A stretch of DNA of 64,000 bases from Paraburkholderia unamae (GTDB lineage Bacteria; Pseudomonadota; Gammaproteobacteria; Burkholderiales; Burkholderiaceae): contig NZ_QLSU01000001.1 in the NCBI RefSeq assembly GCF_003268775.1, positions 548,272-612,271 on the forward strand, given 5' to 3'. The notes under the pieces were generated by a model that saw nothing but the letters and a program-made list of their open reading frames with translations, made no database searches and was not told the origin of the DNA. Position 1 is the first letter of the stretch. Every line of letters starts with the position of its first letter. Below are positions 50,367 to 59,003 of this stretch, one piece after another. A program made the translations under genes and the position numbers.

Positions 50367-50468
50367 GATCCGTGATCCTGATGGATGCTGATCGGGCCGG
50401 GGCGTTCGATGGTTTCGTCGCGCCCCGGCTACAAGCCGTGCTGGCTGTGAAAGGCTGTGAGGCGTGCG

Positions 50469-50609
50469 TCAGAGCTTGCGCTGGACGGCGCGCGCGGAGC
50501 CGCTGATGTCCTCGCCCACGCCGGCCACCGTGTTGCAGCCTGCGAGTGCGAGGAGCCAGCCCGCCATCACGAACAGCGCCACGCGGCGCGTGATCGCATT
50601 GACCTTCAT
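50469..50609 (-). CDS. Entericidin A/B-like small lipoprotein
   Basis: 46-residue lipoprotein: basic start, hydrophobic helix, lipobox LALAGC with Cys25, then a 21-residue mature chain (CNTVAGVGEDISGSARAV...) typical of the EcnA/EcnB family (CNTxxGxGxDI). It begins 4 bp after the leuC stop; GTAAGG is upstream. In E. coli, entericidins are a toxin/antidote lipoprotein pair linked to stationary-phase lysis; here only one copy is present and its role is unknown. Placement between leuC and leuD is unexpected by function, but coexpression with leucine synthesis is implied. Confidence 0.85.
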   Translation of the reverse strand: MKVNAITRRVALFVMAGWLLALAGCNTVAGVGEDISGSARAVQRKL

Positions 50610-50613
50610 GGCC

Positions 50614-52023
50614 TTACCCCAGCTTGCGAATGTCGACGAAATGACCTTCGATCGCCGCGGCGGCAGCCATGGCCGGGCTCACCAGGTGCGTGCGACCGCC
50701 CGCGCCCTGACGGCCTTCGAAGTTGCGGTTCGATGTGGACGCGCAGCGCTCGCCCGGCTCCAGCCGGTCGGCGTTCATGGCGAGGCACATCGAGCAGCCC
50801 GGTTCGCGCCATTCGAAGCCCGCGTCGACGAACACCTTGTCGAGGCCTTCGCGCTCGGCCTGCGCCTTCACGAGGCCCGAGCCCGGCACCACCATCGCGA
50901 GACGGATGTTCGACGCCACGCGGCGGCCGAGCTTCTTCACGACGTAGGCGGCGGAGCGCAGGTCTTCGATACGCGCGTTCGTGCACGAGCCGATGAAGAT
51001 CTTGTCCGGCTTGATCGACTCGATCGGCGTGTTCGGTTCGAGCGCCATGTATTGCAGCGCGCGCTCCATCGCATCGCGCTTGACCGGGTCCTTTTCGCGC
51101 TCGGGGTCGGGCACGCGGCCGTCGACGGAGGTCACCATTTCCGGCGAGGTGCCCCACGTCACCTGCGGCACGATGTCGGCCGCGCTCAGTTCGACCACGC
51201 GGTCGAAGTGCGCGCCGTCGTCGGTGCGGAAGGTCTTCCAGTAAGCGACGGCCTGATCCCATTCCGCGCCCTGCGGCGAGAACGGGCGGCCCTTCAGGTA
51301 TTCCACCGTGGTGTCGTCCACGGCGACCATGCCCGCGCGCGCGCCGGCTTCGATCGCCATGTTGCACACGGTCATGCGGCCTTCCATCGTCAGGCCGCGG
51401 ATCATCGAGCCGCCGAATTCCATGGCGTAGCCCGTGCCGCCCGCCGTGCCGATCTTGCCGATGATGGCGAGCACGATGTCCTTCGCGGTGCAGCCGCGCG
51501 GGAGCGTGCCCTCGACCTTCACGAGCATGTTCTTGCTCTTCTTTTGCAGGAGCGTTTGCGTGGCCAGCACGTGCTCGACTTCCGAGGTGCCGATGCCGTG
51601 CGCGAGCGCGCCGAACGCGCCGTGCGTGGACGTGTGCGAGTCGCCGCAGACGATGGTCATGCCCGGCAGCGTCGCGCCCTGCTCGGGACCGACGATGTGG
51701 ACGATGCCCTGACGCAGGTCGTTCATCTTGAACTGCGTGATGCCGAAGGCGTCGCAGTTCGAATCGAGCGTGTCCACTTGCAGCTTCGACACCGGGTCGG
51801 CGATGCCGTGGCTGCGGTCGGTGGTGGGCACGTTGTGGTCGGAGACGGCCAGGTTCGCGCTGATGCGCCAGACCGGGCGCTCATGCAGCTTCAGGCCTTC
51901 GAAAGCCTGCGGACTGGTGACTTCGTGCAGCAACTGACGGTCGATGTAGAGGAGCGTCGTGCCGTCGTCTTCCGTGTGGACCACATGCGAGTCCCACAAT
52001 TTGTCGTAGAGCGTCTTTGCCAT
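50614..52023 (-). CDS. leuC: 3-isopropylmalate dehydratase large subunit
   Basis: 469 residues from ATG 52023 ([16 protein letters not shown]), the usual LeuC start; in-frame ATG 52053 adds ten nonconserved residues. The [4Fe-4S] cysteines are in [15 protein letters not shown] and CSMCLAMN. Other blocks are [21 protein letters not shown] and TDRSHGIAD. It is an aconitase-fold subunit that works with LeuD. First gene of the leuC-leuD-leuB operon. CATAAT on the minus strand at 52068-52073 may be its -10 box; no leucine-rich leader frame was seen. Confidence 0.97.
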   Translation of the reverse strand: MAKTLYDKLWDSHVVHTEDDGTTLLYIDRQLLHEVTSPQAFEGLKLHERPVWRISANLAVSDHNVPTTDRSHGIADPVSKLQVDTLDSNCDAFGITQFKMNDLRQGIVHIVGPEQGATLPGMTIVCGDSHTSTHGAFGALAHGIGTSEVEHVLATQTLLQKKSKNMLVKVEGTLPRGCTAKDIVLAIIGKIGTAGGTGYAMEFGGSMIRGLTMEGRMTVCNMAIEAGARAGMVAVDDTTVEYLKGRPFSPQGAEWDQAVAYWKTFRTDDGAHFDRVVELSAADIVPQVTWGTSPEMVTSVDGRVPDPEREKDPVKRDAMERALQYMALEPNTPIESIKPDKIFIGSCTNARIEDLRSAAYVVKKLGRRVASNIRLAMVVPGSGLVKAQAEREGLDKVFVDAGFEWREPGCSMCLAMNADRLEPGERCASTSNRNFEGRQGAGGRTHLVSPAMAAAAAIEGHFVDIRKLG

Positions 52024-52670
52024 GGTATGCGGGGAATGTTTGTCTGCGGGCAATACTGTGTGAATCGATTATGCCACGCGAAACCCGCCGGCTACAGGGC
52101 TCATTGTGAAAAAAGCGATAAAAAACAGGGGGTTATGCTGGTAGTCGCGATACCTGTATCAGCGTTACCCGGCGAGCGCGGGCGGCAAGACGAAACCGGG
52201 CCGCAGAAATAGGGATGCGCCGGCCCGACTGCGACCGGCGCAAGATGGCTACCGCTGTGAGGGCGGTGGAACATGGAACCGGATCGCGCGACACAGGGGG
52301 GAGCCGCTCGACCGAAGTCCATGACTGTCTAACGGCACGCCGGGCAAAGGGTTTAATCGGGGCACATGCCGATTGCGCAATGCGTTGACAACGCGTCGAC
52401 AACCGGGCGTCATGCACCAGCATGGCGCAAGCCTCTGCACGATTAAAATCAAATAGGCATCCTGATTAATTGCCTGCTCAATCGCGCCTTGAGATGCCGG
52501 TTCAGCCTGCGGGGCGTGCGCGAGGCGGCCATGAGAACCCGGGCGGCCCGCCGGCCCGGCGTTCGGGCACGACGCTTGCGAGACGAGCGCGCCCGCCCGT
52601 TGTTCAGCCTGGGTTTGCTACGCGCTGAAAAGAACAACGCCGCGGCCGGTCAGGCAAACACGGAGGCTTC
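52024..52670. other. Intergenic region between leuC and the MipA/OmpV gene
   Basis: 647 bp without a credible gene. Short open frames on the minus strand (for example 52101-52423) have no ribosome-binding site or family features. The part next to leuC should hold its promoter. A direct repeat GTTGACAAC-GC-GTCGACAAC is near 52384-52403. The AT-rich stretch 52441-52472 may hold the promoter for the downstream plus-strand gene. Confidence 0.5.
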
Positions 52671-53579
52671 ATGCCATTCGCAATGCGCTCGGCGCAACAA
52701 AGAACAAACAGAACAGGCACCACGGCATCGCGTCACACCTCGCGACGCGCGGCGCTCGCGGCCGCAGCGTGCGCCTGCGCCGCGCTCGCGCCGCGCGCCC
52801 AGGCGCAGACGCCCTCGCCGCTCGGCGAATGGCAATATTCCGCCGGCATTCCGCTCGAGAAGCTCTTTCAGCCGAACCGCCCCGACCTCGAGGCGCGCCT
52901 TGGCGTGGGCACGACCTTCGAGCCGCGCTACGACGGCTCGGACCGTTATCACATGCTGGTGGGACCGAGCATCGACGTCCGCTACAAGGACATTCTGTTC
53001 GGCTCGACAGGCGAAGGCTTCGGCGTGAACGTGCTCCAGGGGCAGAACTGGCGCATGAGCGTGGCCGCCGCCTACGACCTCGGGCGGCGCGGCCACGACG
53101 ACCCGACGCGCCTGAACGGGCTCGGCAACATCAACCCCGCGCCGGAAATGAAGATCGCGGGCGAATACGTCGTCTCCAAGGACTTTCCGCTCGTGTTCCG
53201 CGCGGCCTTCACGCGCAGCTTCGGCGGCTCGAACGGCTGGACCGCCGACCTCGGCGCCTACATGCCGCTGCCTGGCAGCAACGAGACGTTCTATTGGTTC
53301 GCGGGCCCCTCGGTTACTTTCGCCGACTCGAACTACATGCAGAGCTGGTTCGGCGTGACGCCGCAGCAATCGGTCGCTTCGGGCTACCGGCAGTACAACG
53401 CGAGCGCGGGTCTCAAGTCGGCCGGCTTCGGCATCACGATGGTCTACTTCGTGAACAAGCACTGGTTCGTGAGCGCGGACGGCGCGATCAAGCGCCTGTT
53501 GGGCAGCGCCGCGCACAGCCCGATCATTCAGACGAAAACGGGCGGCGTTTGCGACGTTTCGATTAACTATCAGTTTTAG
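52671..53579 (+). CDS. MipA/OmpV family outer-membrane protein
   Basis: 302 residues. ATG 52671 has GGAGG four bases upstream. A basic start with a long N-region (about 25) leads to an Ala-rich hydrophobic stretch and cleavage near AQAQ (about 46). The mature chain of about 255 residues shows alternating beta-strand pattern, repeated ARLGVGTTFEPRYDGSDRYH-like strands and ends NYQF, an outer-membrane C-terminus with aromatic last residue. MipA/OmpV proteins have been linked to murein-synthesis scaffolding, antibiotics and osmotic response; function here is unknown. Its stop overlaps that of the convergent gene by three bases. Confidence 0.85.
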   Translation: MPFAMRSAQQRTNRTGTTASRHTSRRAALAAAACACAALAPRAQAQTPSPLGEWQYSAGIPLEKLFQPNRPDLEARLGVGTTFEPRYDGSDRYHMLVGPSIDVRYKDILFGSTGEGFGVNVLQGQNWRMSVAAAYDLGRRGHDDPTRLNGLGNINPAPEMKIAGEYVVSKDFPLVFRAAFTRSFGGSNGWTADLGAYMPLPGSNETFYWFAGPSVTFADSNYMQSWFGVTPQQSVASGYRQYNASAGLKSAGFGITMVYFVNKHWFVSADGAIKRLLGSAAHSPIIQTKTGGVCDVSINYQF

Positions 53580-53935
53580 CGGCAGCCAAGCGCGCGGTAC
53601 TCCTTCTCCGCATCCCTGCGCTGGTTGTAGCGCTGCTGCGTATTTTCCTGCTCCCCGGAGCGGCCGTAGTTCGGCACGACCGCATTGGCCTGATCGGTCC
53701 CTGCCGGTCTGAATGCGTGGTCATACTCCGCCGCCACTTCCTTGCAGCGCTTCGTCAGCTCGCTCGCCCGATCGCTTGCAGCAGGCGCGGTCGCAATGCC
53801 CATGTTCTGCTGGAGCGGGCTGCGATATTGGCGTGGGCTCGCGTCCGGCGGCGCGAGGTTATCCGTCGTTTGTGCGTGCGCTCTGCTTGCCATCGTCAGC
53901 AGGCAAAGCACGGCGAGAAGGCAGCGGGCAATCAT
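53576..53935 (-). CDS. Small secreted protein of unknown function
   Basis: 119 residues from ATG 53935. A signal peptide is predicted at 1-22 (MIARCLLAVLCLLTMASRAHAQ). The mature part of about 97 residues has a Pro/Gln-rich start (DASPRQYRSPLQQNMG), then a helical, charged second half with Cys in ELTKRCKE and a terminal Cys (ALGCR), which may form a disulfide. I do not recognise the family. The in-frame sequence upstream to 54052 is not needed. Its stop (TAA) overlaps the MipA/OmpV stop tail to tail (53576-53579). Confidence 0.65.
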   Translation of the reverse strand: MIARCLLAVLCLLTMASRAHAQTTDNLAPPDASPRQYRSPLQQNMGIATAPAASDRASELTKRCKEVAAEYDHAFRPAGTDQANAVVPNYGRSGEQENTQQRYNQRRDAEKEYRALGCR

Positions 53936-54085
53936 GGCGTCGAGGGGTATCGATGTGGACAAAAGGCGAAATCGTATCCGCGTCGCGCTGTTGCATGCCT
54001 GATCCACGTCAACGCGTACACGCCGGGCGGCATCGCACCGGCCCGATCTCATTCAGCGATCATTCTTCGTAGCTATCCTGACCCG

Positions 54086-54101
54086 ATGGGCCGCGGCCCA
54101 T
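54086..54101. promoter_or_regulatory. 16-bp perfect palindrome upstream of the TerC gene
   Basis: ATGGGCCGCGGCCCAT is a perfect palindrome 71 bp before the TerC start, between that gene and the divergent secreted-protein gene. It could be an operator or an mRNA hairpin. It does not resemble the yybP-ykoY manganese riboswitch often found before TerC-family genes. Confidence 0.4.
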
Positions 54102-54171
54102 GCGGCTGACGGCGGCAGGCAACCCCTGCGCAAACAGCGGCCTCTTCCCCACTTCTCGCAAAGGATCGACC

Positions 54172-55158
54172 ATGCTTGCGCCGCTCGTCACGGCTCCCTT
54201 TCTCGGGCAGCCGGTATGGCTCTGGGTAGCATTCCTCACGGTCGTGATCGTGCTGCTCGCGCTCGATCTCGGCGTACTGCATCGCGACGATCACGAAATC
54301 GGCATTCGCGAAAGCCTGTGGCTCTCGCTCGGCTATATCGCCGTGGGCGTGCTGTTCGGCGCCTTCGTCTGGTGGCAGCTCGGCGTGGAGCGCGCCACTG
54401 AATACATCACCGGCTATCTGATCGAGAAGTCACTCTCGCTGGATAACGTCTTCGTGATCGCCTCGATTTTCGGCGCGCTCGCCGTGCCGCGCGCGCTTCA
54501 GCACCGCGTGCTGTTCTGGGGCATCGTCGGCGTGCTGGTGCTGCGCGCGCTCATGGTCGGCCTGGGCGCGGCGCTCGTTACGCAGTTCGAGTGGATGCTG
54601 TTCGTGTTCGGCGTGTTCCTCGCCGTGACCGGCGTGAAGATGCTGTTCGGCTCGAAGGAAGAGACCGGCGTGGAGGACAGCGCCATGCTGCGCTGGCTGC
54701 GCCGCACATTGCCGCTCACGCCGCAGCTCGAAGGGCGCGCGTTCCTCGTGCGGCGCCCGCACCCGCGCACCGGCAAGCCCGCGCTGCTCGCCACGCCGCT
54801 GCTGCTCGCGCTGCTGATGATCGAGTTCGCCGACCTGATCTTCGCCGTCGATTCGATCCCCGCGATTTTCTCGATCACGACCGATCCGTTCATCGTCTAT
54901 ACGAGCAACATCTTCGCCGTGCTTGGCCTGCGCGCGCTCTATTTCGCGCTCGCGGCCATGGCGCACCGCTTCTACTACCTCAAGCACGCGCTTGCGCTGG
55001 TGCTCATCTTCATCGGCGCGAAGATCTTTCTGGTCGGCATCATCGGCAAGATTCCCGCCTTGCTCAGCCTGGGCGTGACGGCGGCGCTGCTCGCGGGCGG
55101 CGTGGTGGTGTCCCTATTCAGGACGCGCGAGACGAACGACACACTCGGCGCATCCTGA
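54172..55158 (+). CDS. TerC family integral membrane protein (Alx-like)
   Basis: 328 residues from ATG 54172; AAGGA is upstream. About nine membrane segments. The TerC hallmark acidic residues sit in the membrane: SLSLDNVFVIASIFG and EFADLIFAVDSIPAIF. Relatives such as Alx and MeeF-type proteins export manganese; others are linked to tellurite resistance. The length and the LFVFGVFLAVTGVKMLF block favour the Alx branch. Two genes downstream are also tellurite-context types (a zinc ribbon and a TerB-like protein). Confidence 0.92.
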   Translation: MLAPLVTAPFLGQPVWLWVAFLTVVIVLLALDLGVLHRDDHEIGIRESLWLSLGYIAVGVLFGAFVWWQLGVERATEYITGYLIEKSLSLDNVFVIASIFGALAVPRALQHRVLFWGIVGVLVLRALMVGLGAALVTQFEWMLFVFGVFLAVTGVKMLFGSKEETGVEDSAMLRWLRRTLPLTPQLEGRAFLVRRPHPRTGKPALLATPLLLALLMIEFADLIFAVDSIPAIFSITTDPFIVYTSNIFAVLGLRALYFALAAMAHRFYYLKHALALVLIFIGAKIFLVGIIGKIPALLSLGVTAALLAGGVVVSLFRTRETNDTLGAS

Positions 55159-55215
55159 GCCCGCCTCGCGCTCCTCATTCTTCGCTCATTTTTCTCTGCG
55201 AGGATGGGTTCCATC

Positions 55216-55253
55216 GAAGCCGCATTGCCCGCCACACAAGGCGATGCGGCTTC
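55216..55253 (+). other. Hairpin between TerC and zinc-ribbon genes
   Basis: GAAGCCGCAT (55216-55225) pairs perfectly with ATGCGGCTTC (55244-55253), 10 bp, 18-base loop with an inner GCC/GGC. There is no T-tract; it may be a processing or stability stem between cotranscribed genes. Confidence 0.4.
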
Positions 55254-55284
55254 CGATGACCTGTCATTCAATACGGAGCGCATC

Positions 55285-55572
55285 ATGAAATGCCCGAACT
55301 GTCCCGACGTTACCCTCGCGCTCTCCGAGCGTCAGGGCGTGGAACTCGACTACTGCCCGCAGTGTCGCGGCGTCTGGCTCGATCGCGGCGAACTCGACAC
55401 GCTGATCGAACGCGCGGGCAACTCGCGCCGCAGCGACGAAAGGGATGCGCAGGCAGGCCGCCATCAGGGTTCGGGTCATGGGCAAGGCGACTACGCCCCA
55501 CGCCGCGCCCATGACCGCCACGGCGGCTACGAGCGCCGCCGCAAGTCGTGGCTCGGCGACCTGTTCGACTGA
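55285..55572 (+). CDS. Zinc-ribbon protein (zf-TFIIB family)
   Basis: 95 residues from ATG 55285; GGAG stands upstream. A TFIIB-type zinc ribbon at residues 1-40 has Cys3, Cys6, Cys24 and Cys27 and the family's CRGVWLDRGELD block. The rest is a Gly/His/Arg-rich low-complexity linker and a short terminal RKSWLGDLFD that is often conserved in this family. The function of these small bacterial proteins is unknown. It lies between TerC and TerB-like genes on the same strand. Confidence 0.9.
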   Translation: MKCPNCPDVTLALSERQGVELDYCPQCRGVWLDRGELDTLIERAGNSRRSDERDAQAGRHQGSGHGQGDYAPRRAHDRHGGYERRRKSWLGDLFD

Positions 55573-55628
55573 GGCACGCCGCGCTTCAACGATTCCATCG
55601 ACGTCACGCTTTGAGAGGATTCCTTACC

Positions 55629-56036
55629 ATGCGTACCTATACCTGCAACAGCCCGCAGGCCGCGGGCCGGATCGTCGCCATCGCCCTCCTCGCTGACGGC
55701 CACCTGAGCAGCGAAGAACTGGCCGCCGTGCATCGCGCGCGCATTGCCGACCGGCTCGGCCTCGCGCCCGGCGAGTTCGGCACGATCGTGCAAAGCCTGT
55801 GCGAAGACCTGCTGACGAGCTCGCACCTGAACTGGAGCGACGCGTGCAAGCTCGACTCCGACGTGATGCAGCAGGTGATGCGCGAGCTCGACGACCCCGC
55901 GCTGCGCGCCGAGGTGCTCACGCTCTGTCATGTGGCGGTGTATGCGGACCGGCATGTGGCCGAAAGCGAAGTCGCGTTGCTCGCCTCGCTCGGCCGCGCG
56001 TGGCAGAAGGAGCCGTGGCAGCGCCTGCTGGCCTGA
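55629..56036 (+). CDS. TerB-like helical protein
   Basis: 135 residues, all-helical, without signal peptide. AAGRIVAIALLADGHLSSEEL resembles the TerB-type acidic-loop helical repeat (conserved Asp/Glu in a D-G-x-L/V-S-xx-E motif); VAVYADRHVAESEVALLASL repeats the pattern in the second half. TerB domains are thought to bind metal through such acidic residues. It follows the zinc-ribbon gene by 56 bp and ends this co-directional group; a double terminator follows. The assignment is by pattern, so moderate. Confidence 0.75.
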   Translation: MRTYTCNSPQAAGRIVAIALLADGHLSSEELAAVHRARIADRLGLAPGEFGTIVQSLCEDLLTSSHLNWSDACKLDSDVMQQVMRELDDPALRAEVLTLCHVAVYADRHVAESEVALLASLGRAWQKEPWQRLLA

Positions 56037-56108
56037 GTTGGGATGCGATGCGCGCCTTCCCCCGCGCATCGCTTCACGCGGCGCCCCTCGCACGCCGCGA
56101 CTTTTCTT

Positions 56109-56157
56109 GCGCGCTCCTGTTGCGCGCTTTTTTTTGCACGTTTTTTTGCGTGCTTTT
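56109..56157 (+). terminator. Tandem intrinsic terminators after the TerB-like gene
   Basis: GCGCGC-N7-GCGCGC (56109-56127) is followed by eight T (56128-56135). Directly after it comes GCACG-N8-CGTGC (56136-56153) followed by four T. Orientation is plus strand, which ends the TerC-zinc ribbon-TerB group and shields the convergent response-regulator gene. Confidence 0.85.
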
Positions 56158-56166
56158 ATCAGGTCC

Positions 56167-56823
56167 TCACGCGCATACGGCCCAGCCAAGCCCGCGTACG
56201 TTGCGGATCACCGCGTGGCCGAACTTGCGGCGCACGCTATAAATCACGGCATCCACCGCATTGCTTTCCACCTCTTCGCCCCAGCCGTAGAGCCGTTCTT
56301 CGAGTTGCTGACGCGAGAGAATCGCGCCGGGCCGCTCCAGCAGCGCGAGCATGAGCGCGTATTCGCGCGCGGAGAGATCGTCGGCCTGGCCGTCGAACGT
56401 GAGACGGCGAGCGTTCATGTCGAGCGTCACGCGCCCGCTGCCCATCGTCGGCGAGGCAAAACCCGCCTTGCGGCGCACCACGGCGCGAATGCGCGCGAGC
56501 AGTTCCTTGCTCTCGAAGGGCTTCACGAGGTAGTCGTCCGCGCCGAGGTCGAGGCCTTCCACGCGCGTGTCCACGTCGTCGCGCGCGGTGATGATGAGCA
56601 CGGGCGTGGCGTCCTGGGCTTCGCGCAAGCCGCGCAGCACGTCGAGCCCGCTCATGTCGGCCAGGCCCAGATCGAGCAGGACGGCCGTGTACGAGCCGTC
56701 GCGAATCGCCGCGCGTCCGCTTTCGCCCGTGCGCACCCAGTCGACGCTGTACGAAGCGTCCTTCAACGCGCGCAGTAGCGCCGGCCCGATCAGCAGATCG
56801 TCTTCGATCAGCAGAATGCGCAT
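56167..56823 (-). CDS. OmpR-family response regulator
   Basis: 218 residues from ATG 56823. Receiver domain 1-118: acidic pocket Asp8/Asp9, phosphoacceptor Asp51 (AVLLDLGLADMSG), Thr79, Lys101 (DYLVKPFE). Winged-helix DNA-binding domain about 125-217 (LSAREYALMLALLERPGAIL, VIYSVRRKFG, IRNVRGLGWAV). It resembles QseB/PmrA/TctD regulators. It lies 62 bp after its kinase gene, so the kinase is transcribed first, the reverse of the usual qseB-qseC order. Confidence 0.95.
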   Translation of the reverse strand: MRILLIEDDLLIGPALLRALKDASYSVDWVRTGESGRAAIRDGSYTAVLLDLGLADMSGLDVLRGLREAQDATPVLIITARDDVDTRVEGLDLGADDYLVKPFESKELLARIRAVVRRKAGFASPTMGSGRVTLDMNARRLTFDGQADDLSAREYALMLALLERPGAILSRQQLEERLYGWGEEVESNAVDAVIYSVRRKFGHAVIRNVRGLGWAVCA

Positions 56824-56885
56824 CGTGTCCGTCCTTCCATTTCCTTGCTTTCCCGGATTTTGCCTGACTTCGCGCGCTGCGCCGC

Positions 56886-58202
56886 TCACGCGCGCGGCAA
56901 TTCGATGCGCGCGACGATGCCGCTTTGCCCGTCGCCGCGGTTGGCGAGCGTCACGCGCCCGCGATAGCTCTGCGCCAGCGCCTGCGCGATGGCAAGACCC
57001 AGGCCGCTGCCCTGTGTATCGTGGCCGCCCACGCGGAAAAAGCGGTCGAACACGCGCGTCAGATCGGCCTCGGCAATGCCCGGCCCGTTGTCGGTCACTT
57101 CGATCACCACGGTCTTGTCTTCGCGCCGCACCGCGACGTCCACGCGCGCGCCTTGCTGGCCGTAGCGGATCGCGTTATCCACGAGATTGCGCACGAGCGC
57201 GCGCAGGTCCGACTCGGTGGCGCGCACGCTCACGTCGTCGAGGCGCTCCACGCCCAGATCGACACTGCGCGCGTCCGCGAGCGGCAGCAAGTCGGCCAGC
57301 ACGTCGGTCACGAGTTGCGGCAGCGGCACGTCGGTGAGCACGCGCTGCGCGCTGCCGATTTCGGCGCGCGCGAGACCCAGCAGTTGCGAAACAAGCGAGC
57401 CGGTGCGCACGATGCCGCGCCGCAGTTCCTCGAAGCGCTCCGGATACTGCTCCGGCGGCGCGTTGCGCAGATTGTCGATCTGCAACTGCATCGCGGAAAT
57501 CGGCGAGCGCAACTCGTGCGCCGCGTCGGCGATGAACTTGCGCTCCGCATCCACGAGCACCGCAAGGCGCTCGATCATGCGGTTGATCGACTCGACGAAA
57601 GGCCGCAGTTCGAGCGGCGCCTGCGCGACTTCGAGCGGCTTGAGGTCGTGCAGGTCGACGTTTGCCGCGCGCCGCCCGCTGCGCTCGAGCGGTCGCAGCG
57701 ACACACGCACCGTCACGGCGATCGTGAGCGCGAGCAGCGGCAGCAGCGCGAGCACGGGCAGGAGGCTCCAGAACGCCACGCGCAGGGCGTTGCGGTTGCG
57801 CATGCTGCGAGATTCGGCTACCTGAATGTATTCGTCGCCGGCCGCGAGCGCGAACACGTCCCACGCCTCGCCGTCGTACTCGATCGACGAGAACCCGCTT
57901 GGCGCGCGCGGCAGCGCGAGCCGCGCGTTGCTCGTGCGGCTCGGCGCGTCGCCGTCGTCCGCGGACCAGATCTGCACAACGAAATCGTCGGATGGCTGCC
58001 GCTTGCCCTGCGGCTCCGTGGCGAGATGCCGCGTGCCCGCCTGCACGTGCGCGGCCGCGTCGCGCAAGCTGGCGTTGAACTCGGTGGCGAGGCTGCGCAC
58101 GACGAGGAAGGTGCCGAGCGCGCCCAGCACGCCAACGAGAATCGCGAGCGTGCCGATCGCAATGCTCAGGCGGCGATGCAGGGAATGCGCGGCGAAGAAC
58201 AT
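56886..58202 (-). CDS. Sensor histidine kinase (QseC/PmrB-like)
   Basis: 438 residues. Membrane helices at about 13-35 and 141-166 flank a periplasmic sensor of about 105 residues, then a HAMP-like linker and HisKA with His229 (DAAHELRSPISAM). The ATPase domain is complete: N-box LRALVRNLVDNAIRYG, G1 DNGPGIAE, F-box FDRFFRV, G2 GSGLGLAIAQ. It should phosphorylate the response regulator encoded 62 bp downstream. 72 bp upstream, on the same strand, is a His-rich lipoprotein gene that may share its operon. The signal is unknown. Confidence 0.95.
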   Translation of the reverse strand: MFFAAHSLHRRLSIAIGTLAILVGVLGALGTFLVVRSLATEFNASLRDAAAHVQAGTRHLATEPQGKRQPSDDFVVQIWSADDGDAPSRTSNARLALPRAPSGFSSIEYDGEAWDVFALAAGDEYIQVAESRSMRNRNALRVAFWSLLPVLALLPLLALTIAVTVRVSLRPLERSGRRAANVDLHDLKPLEVAQAPLELRPFVESINRMIERLAVLVDAERKFIADAAHELRSPISAMQLQIDNLRNAPPEQYPERFEELRRGIVRTGSLVSQLLGLARAEIGSAQRVLTDVPLPQLVTDVLADLLPLADARSVDLGVERLDDVSVRATESDLRALVRNLVDNAIRYGQQGARVDVAVRREDKTVVIEVTDNGPGIAEADLTRVFDRFFRVGGHDTQGSGLGLAIAQALAQSYRGRVTLANRGDGQSGIVARIELPRA

Positions 58203-58274
58203 GGAGCGTCTCGGGTGGGGAGGCGCGCTCCATCATAAAGGATTCGCGGCGCGCTTCAGGCTGCGCCGCGTGTT

Positions 58275-58769
58275 TCAGCGATGCCCGCCGCCGCCCATGC
58301 CGCCTGCGTGTCCCATCCCGCCCCAGACGCCGCCGTGACCACCGTGAAAGCCGCCATGGAAGCCGCCGTGCATGCCCGAAACCGGGTGCATGTGCGGGCC
58401 GCCGGGGGCGACGTGATCCATGTGATGAAAATGATGGAAGTGGTCGACGAATACGAACGAGCCCCCGATGAACACCGGCGGCCACGTGCCGTACCATGGA
58501 CCCGCGTACCAGGTCGTCGCGTCGGTCCATGCCACGGGGTAGACCTCGGTGCCGTCGTTGCTCTGGACGATCTGCCAGGTGCCGTCGGGCTGCAAGCACG
58601 CGAGACCGCTGATTAACTGCGGCGCGCCGTCGATCTCGGCCGTGCCCGTGACGGTACGGCATGCGGGTGGCGGGTAATACGACCCGTCCGCGGCCTGCTG
58701 CGAAGCAACCGGCGTCGAGCAGGCGCCCAGCAGACAGACCAGCAGATTGAAGGCGAGAAGTTTGCGCAT
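58275..58769 (-). CDS. Lipoprotein with a His/Gly/Met-rich C-terminal tail
   Basis: 164 residues from ATG 58769; GAGGGG is upstream. Lipobox LLGAC with Cys17. The middle part (about 30-105) is globular with three Cys and many aromatic residues (TVTGTAEIDGAPQLISGLAC). The tail, about 115-164, is low complexity: HFHHFHHMDH, then GGFHGGFHGGHGG and GMGHAGGMGGGGHR. I do not recognise a family beyond a general DVU/YX-type lipoprotein resemblance. His/Met-rich tails often bind Cu, Ni or Zn, so metal binding in the envelope is possible. It is first in line before the two-component genes. Confidence 0.7.
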   Translation of the reverse strand: MRKLLAFNLLVCLLGACSTPVASQQAADGSYYPPPACRTVTGTAEIDGAPQLISGLACLQPDGTWQIVQSNDGTEVYPVAWTDATTWYAGPWYGTWPPVFIGGSFVFVDHFHHFHHMDHVAPGGPHMHPVSGMHGGFHGGFHGGHGGVWGGMGHAGGMGGGGHR

Positions 58770-59003
58770 GATGTCGCCCCTCGCGATGGACCGGCCACGC
58801 GGCGCGCGAAATGCGCGCCGACGCCGTGAAGACCCCATCTGTACGCCTTGCATGCCCACGCGAGCGCTTTGCGCGCACGTGGGCGTGTCATCTGCAAAAC
58901 GTGGGGCGTGGCGGCGCTATTCCCTGGACACGGCGCGTGCGTGCCCGCACCCCGATTACCCATTGTTTCTACTGCGGTTTCCACTGCCCCGCCGGGGCGC
59001 CGC

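Noticed and set aside
52024..52140. Leucine-rich leader peptide before leuC
   Set aside because: The only short frame there (11 codons, MSPVAGGFRVA) has no Leu.
52101..52423. Short minus-strand frames upstream of leuC
   Set aside because: No ribosome-binding site, Arg/Pro-rich, several overlapping frames; treated as non-coding.
54053..54171. Possible yybP-ykoY manganese riboswitch before the TerC gene
   Set aside because: The characteristic conserved bases are not seen; only a 16-bp palindrome is present.
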